From positions 1 to 31,122 of the forward strand of contig JAJXWC010000004.1 in assembly GCA_021781855.1 (NCBI GenBank): a stretch of 31,122 nt of DNA, in the 5' to 3' direction. This document shows, piece by piece, positions 30,101 through 31,122 of the stretch. The notes beneath the pieces were generated by a model. The model was not told where the DNA came from, made no database searches, and worked only from the letters and a program-made list of their open reading frames with translations. A program made the translations under genes and the position numbers. This DNA is from Bacillota bacterium. Lineage in GTDB: Bacteria; Bacillota; Bacilli; Lactobacillales; Streptococcaceae. Position 1 is the first letter of the stretch, and each line of letters begins with the position of its first letter.

Positions 30101-30886
30101 ATGAAAAGAATATTAAGATTAGAAAAGATTTTTATCGCACAGTATCTCAAACAACTTATTGAATATAAAGGCGATTTTATTGTGGGTATCATTGGTGTTT
30201 TTCTTACACAAGCACTTAATATTTTGCTTATCGGTGTGATTTTTACTCAAATCCCATCGCTCAAAGGTTGGACGCTCACGCAGATTGTTTTTATATATGG
30301 TTATTCATTAATTCCCAAGGGGATTGACCATCTCTTTTTTGACAACTTGTGGGCAGTCGGGCAGCGTTTAGTTCGAAAAGGGGATTTTGATAAATATATG
30401 ACACGCCCGCTAAATCCGCTTTTGTATGTGCTGATTGAAATTTTCCAAGTAGATGCTTTTGGTGAACTAATTGTCGGGATTTTACTTTTAGTTTCTTCAG
30501 CTCATATTGTGATGTGGACGCCGTTAAATGTATTGATTTTTGTAATTTCGATTCCGTTTGCGACAGCCATTTATACAGCTTTGAAAATTGCGCTTTCGAG
30601 TTTGGCTTTTTGGATGAAGCAGAGTGGGAGTTTACTCTACGTGTTTTATCAAGTAAATAATTTTGCAAAATATCCCGTCACAATTTACAATCTTGCTTTG
30701 CGTTTTGTGATTAGTTTTCTTATTCCATTTGCTTTCACAGCTTATTTTCCAGCGGCATATTTTTTAACAAAGAAAAACTGGATTTTTAATATCGGTGGAA
30801 CGATGCTTGTGTCTGTGATTTTCATGGCTTTTGCACTTTGGATTTGGAAGAAAGGAATTGCGGCTTATGAATCAGCCGGTTCTTGA
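30101..30886 (+). CDS. ABC-2 transporter permease (COG3694-like)
   Basis: Second permease subunit, 261 residues, with six hydrophobic segments. RKGDFDKYMTRPLNPLLYVL is the counterpart of the family loop seen in the first permease (KDGSIAMRLLKP). The start is ATG 30101 directly behind AAGGAGGT, two bases after the previous stop. The open frame extends 105 codons further upstream, but there it runs out of phase through the first permease and is not coding. The gene ends the exporter operon; no good terminator is seen in the 230 bases after it. Confidence 0.87.
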   Translation: MKRILRLEKIFIAQYLKQLIEYKGDFIVGIIGVFLTQALNILLIGVIFTQIPSLKGWTLTQIVFIYGYSLIPKGIDHLFFDNLWAVGQRLVRKGDFDKYMTRPLNPLLYVLIEIFQVDAFGELIVGILLLVSSAHIVMWTPLNVLIFVISIPFATAIYTALKIALSSLAFWMKQSGSLLYVFYQVNNFAKYPVTIYNLALRFVISFLIPFAFTAYFPAAYFLTKKNWIFNIGGTMLVSVIFMAFALWIWKKGIAAYESAGS

Positions 30887-30931
30887 GTTAATGTCATTCT
30901 AAATCTTATTTTTCGTTTATTCCCATTTTTA

Positions 30932-31030
30932 AGCGGTGGGGGAAGGAGCACTAGACTTCGAATTTCATTTGACTAAATTCAGTTGAAGCTTCATTTGCTT
31001 CATTTGCTTCATTTGCTTTATTTGCGGTCT
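30932..31030 (+). repeat. Mosaic repeat copy with nonamer array TTCATTTGC x4
   Basis: GCGGTGGGGGAAGGAGCACT then CTTCGAATTTCATTTGACTA aligns with 23732-23780 (module B with part of the hairpin insert). The nonamer TTCATTTGC is repeated three times exactly, then once as TTTATTTGC (30990-31025). The final 97 bases of the window show no gene or signal that I can support. Confidence 0.6.
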
Positions 31031-31122
31031 TTCAGCAGTATTCATTAAAGCAAAATATATTTGGAAATTAGTCCTATTACCTACAAAGTGAAAAAGTTCT
31101 AATGTCTTTGGCGCCGGCATTT

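Overview
The window reads as chromosomal DNA of a low-GC Gram-positive coccus of the family Streptococcaceae, most probably Lactococcus or a close relative. This rests on recognised proteins and gene order: cdd next to a BmpA nucleoside lipoprotein, rex beside a YdiF-type ABC-F gene, a PyrR-type leader before pyrE-pyrC, dnaD near nth, rplU-prp-rpmA with an N-terminally extended L27, phoH-ybeY-dgkA, and an Rgg/MutR regulator. The species cannot be fixed from the sequence alone. Nearly everything is housekeeping or metabolic. I see no insertion sequence, prophage, CRISPR array, rRNA or tRNA.

Layout. 1-113 is the 3' end of cdd. 429-1511 is bmpA with its own promoter and terminator and a cre-like palindrome over its ribosome binding site. 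1684-3270 carries a GntR/UTRA regulator and radC. 3660-6385 is the divergent pair rex (-) and an ABC-F ATPase (+). 6569-8585 is the xpaC-telA pair. 8589-10999 is the pyrimidine unit: promoter, PyrR attenuator, long leader, pyrE and pyrC. 11038-13953 holds dnaD, nth, trmK and a Nif3-like gene. 14337-16700 encodes a secreted GH20 hexosaminidase with MucBP-like repeats. 16787-19563 is a minus-strand block: a YqkB-like Fe-S family protein, a Cof-type HAD phosphatase and an HD phosphohydrolase. 19954-22390 is a compact operon of a DUF1934 protein, a DUF998-like membrane protein and an ANT(6)-like nucleotidyltransferase. 22511-23651 is the L21 leader with rplU-prp-rpmA. 24059-27080 is phoH, a Nudix gene, ybeY, dgkA and a nucleotidyltransferase. 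27134-30886 is a divergent Rgg regulator and a three-gene ABC-2 exporter.

Regulation visible in sequence: a PyrR-binding loop with mutually exclusive anti-antiterminator, antiterminator and terminator before pyrE; an L21 leader RNA; a Rex-type operator over the rex promoter; a cre-like site at bmpA; a 16-bp inverted repeat between rgg and the ABC operon; and two genes (dnaD, and the DUF1934 gene) whose -10 elements lie so close to the ATG that the mRNAs may be leaderless.

The most unusual structure is not a gene. Most of the larger intergenic gaps carry pieces of a mosaic repeat family made of short shared modules in either orientation. Some modules keep a hairpin while changing its sequence. 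One copy of a module supplies the -35 of the GntR gene, and others sit in the 5' leaders of pyrE and the HD gene.
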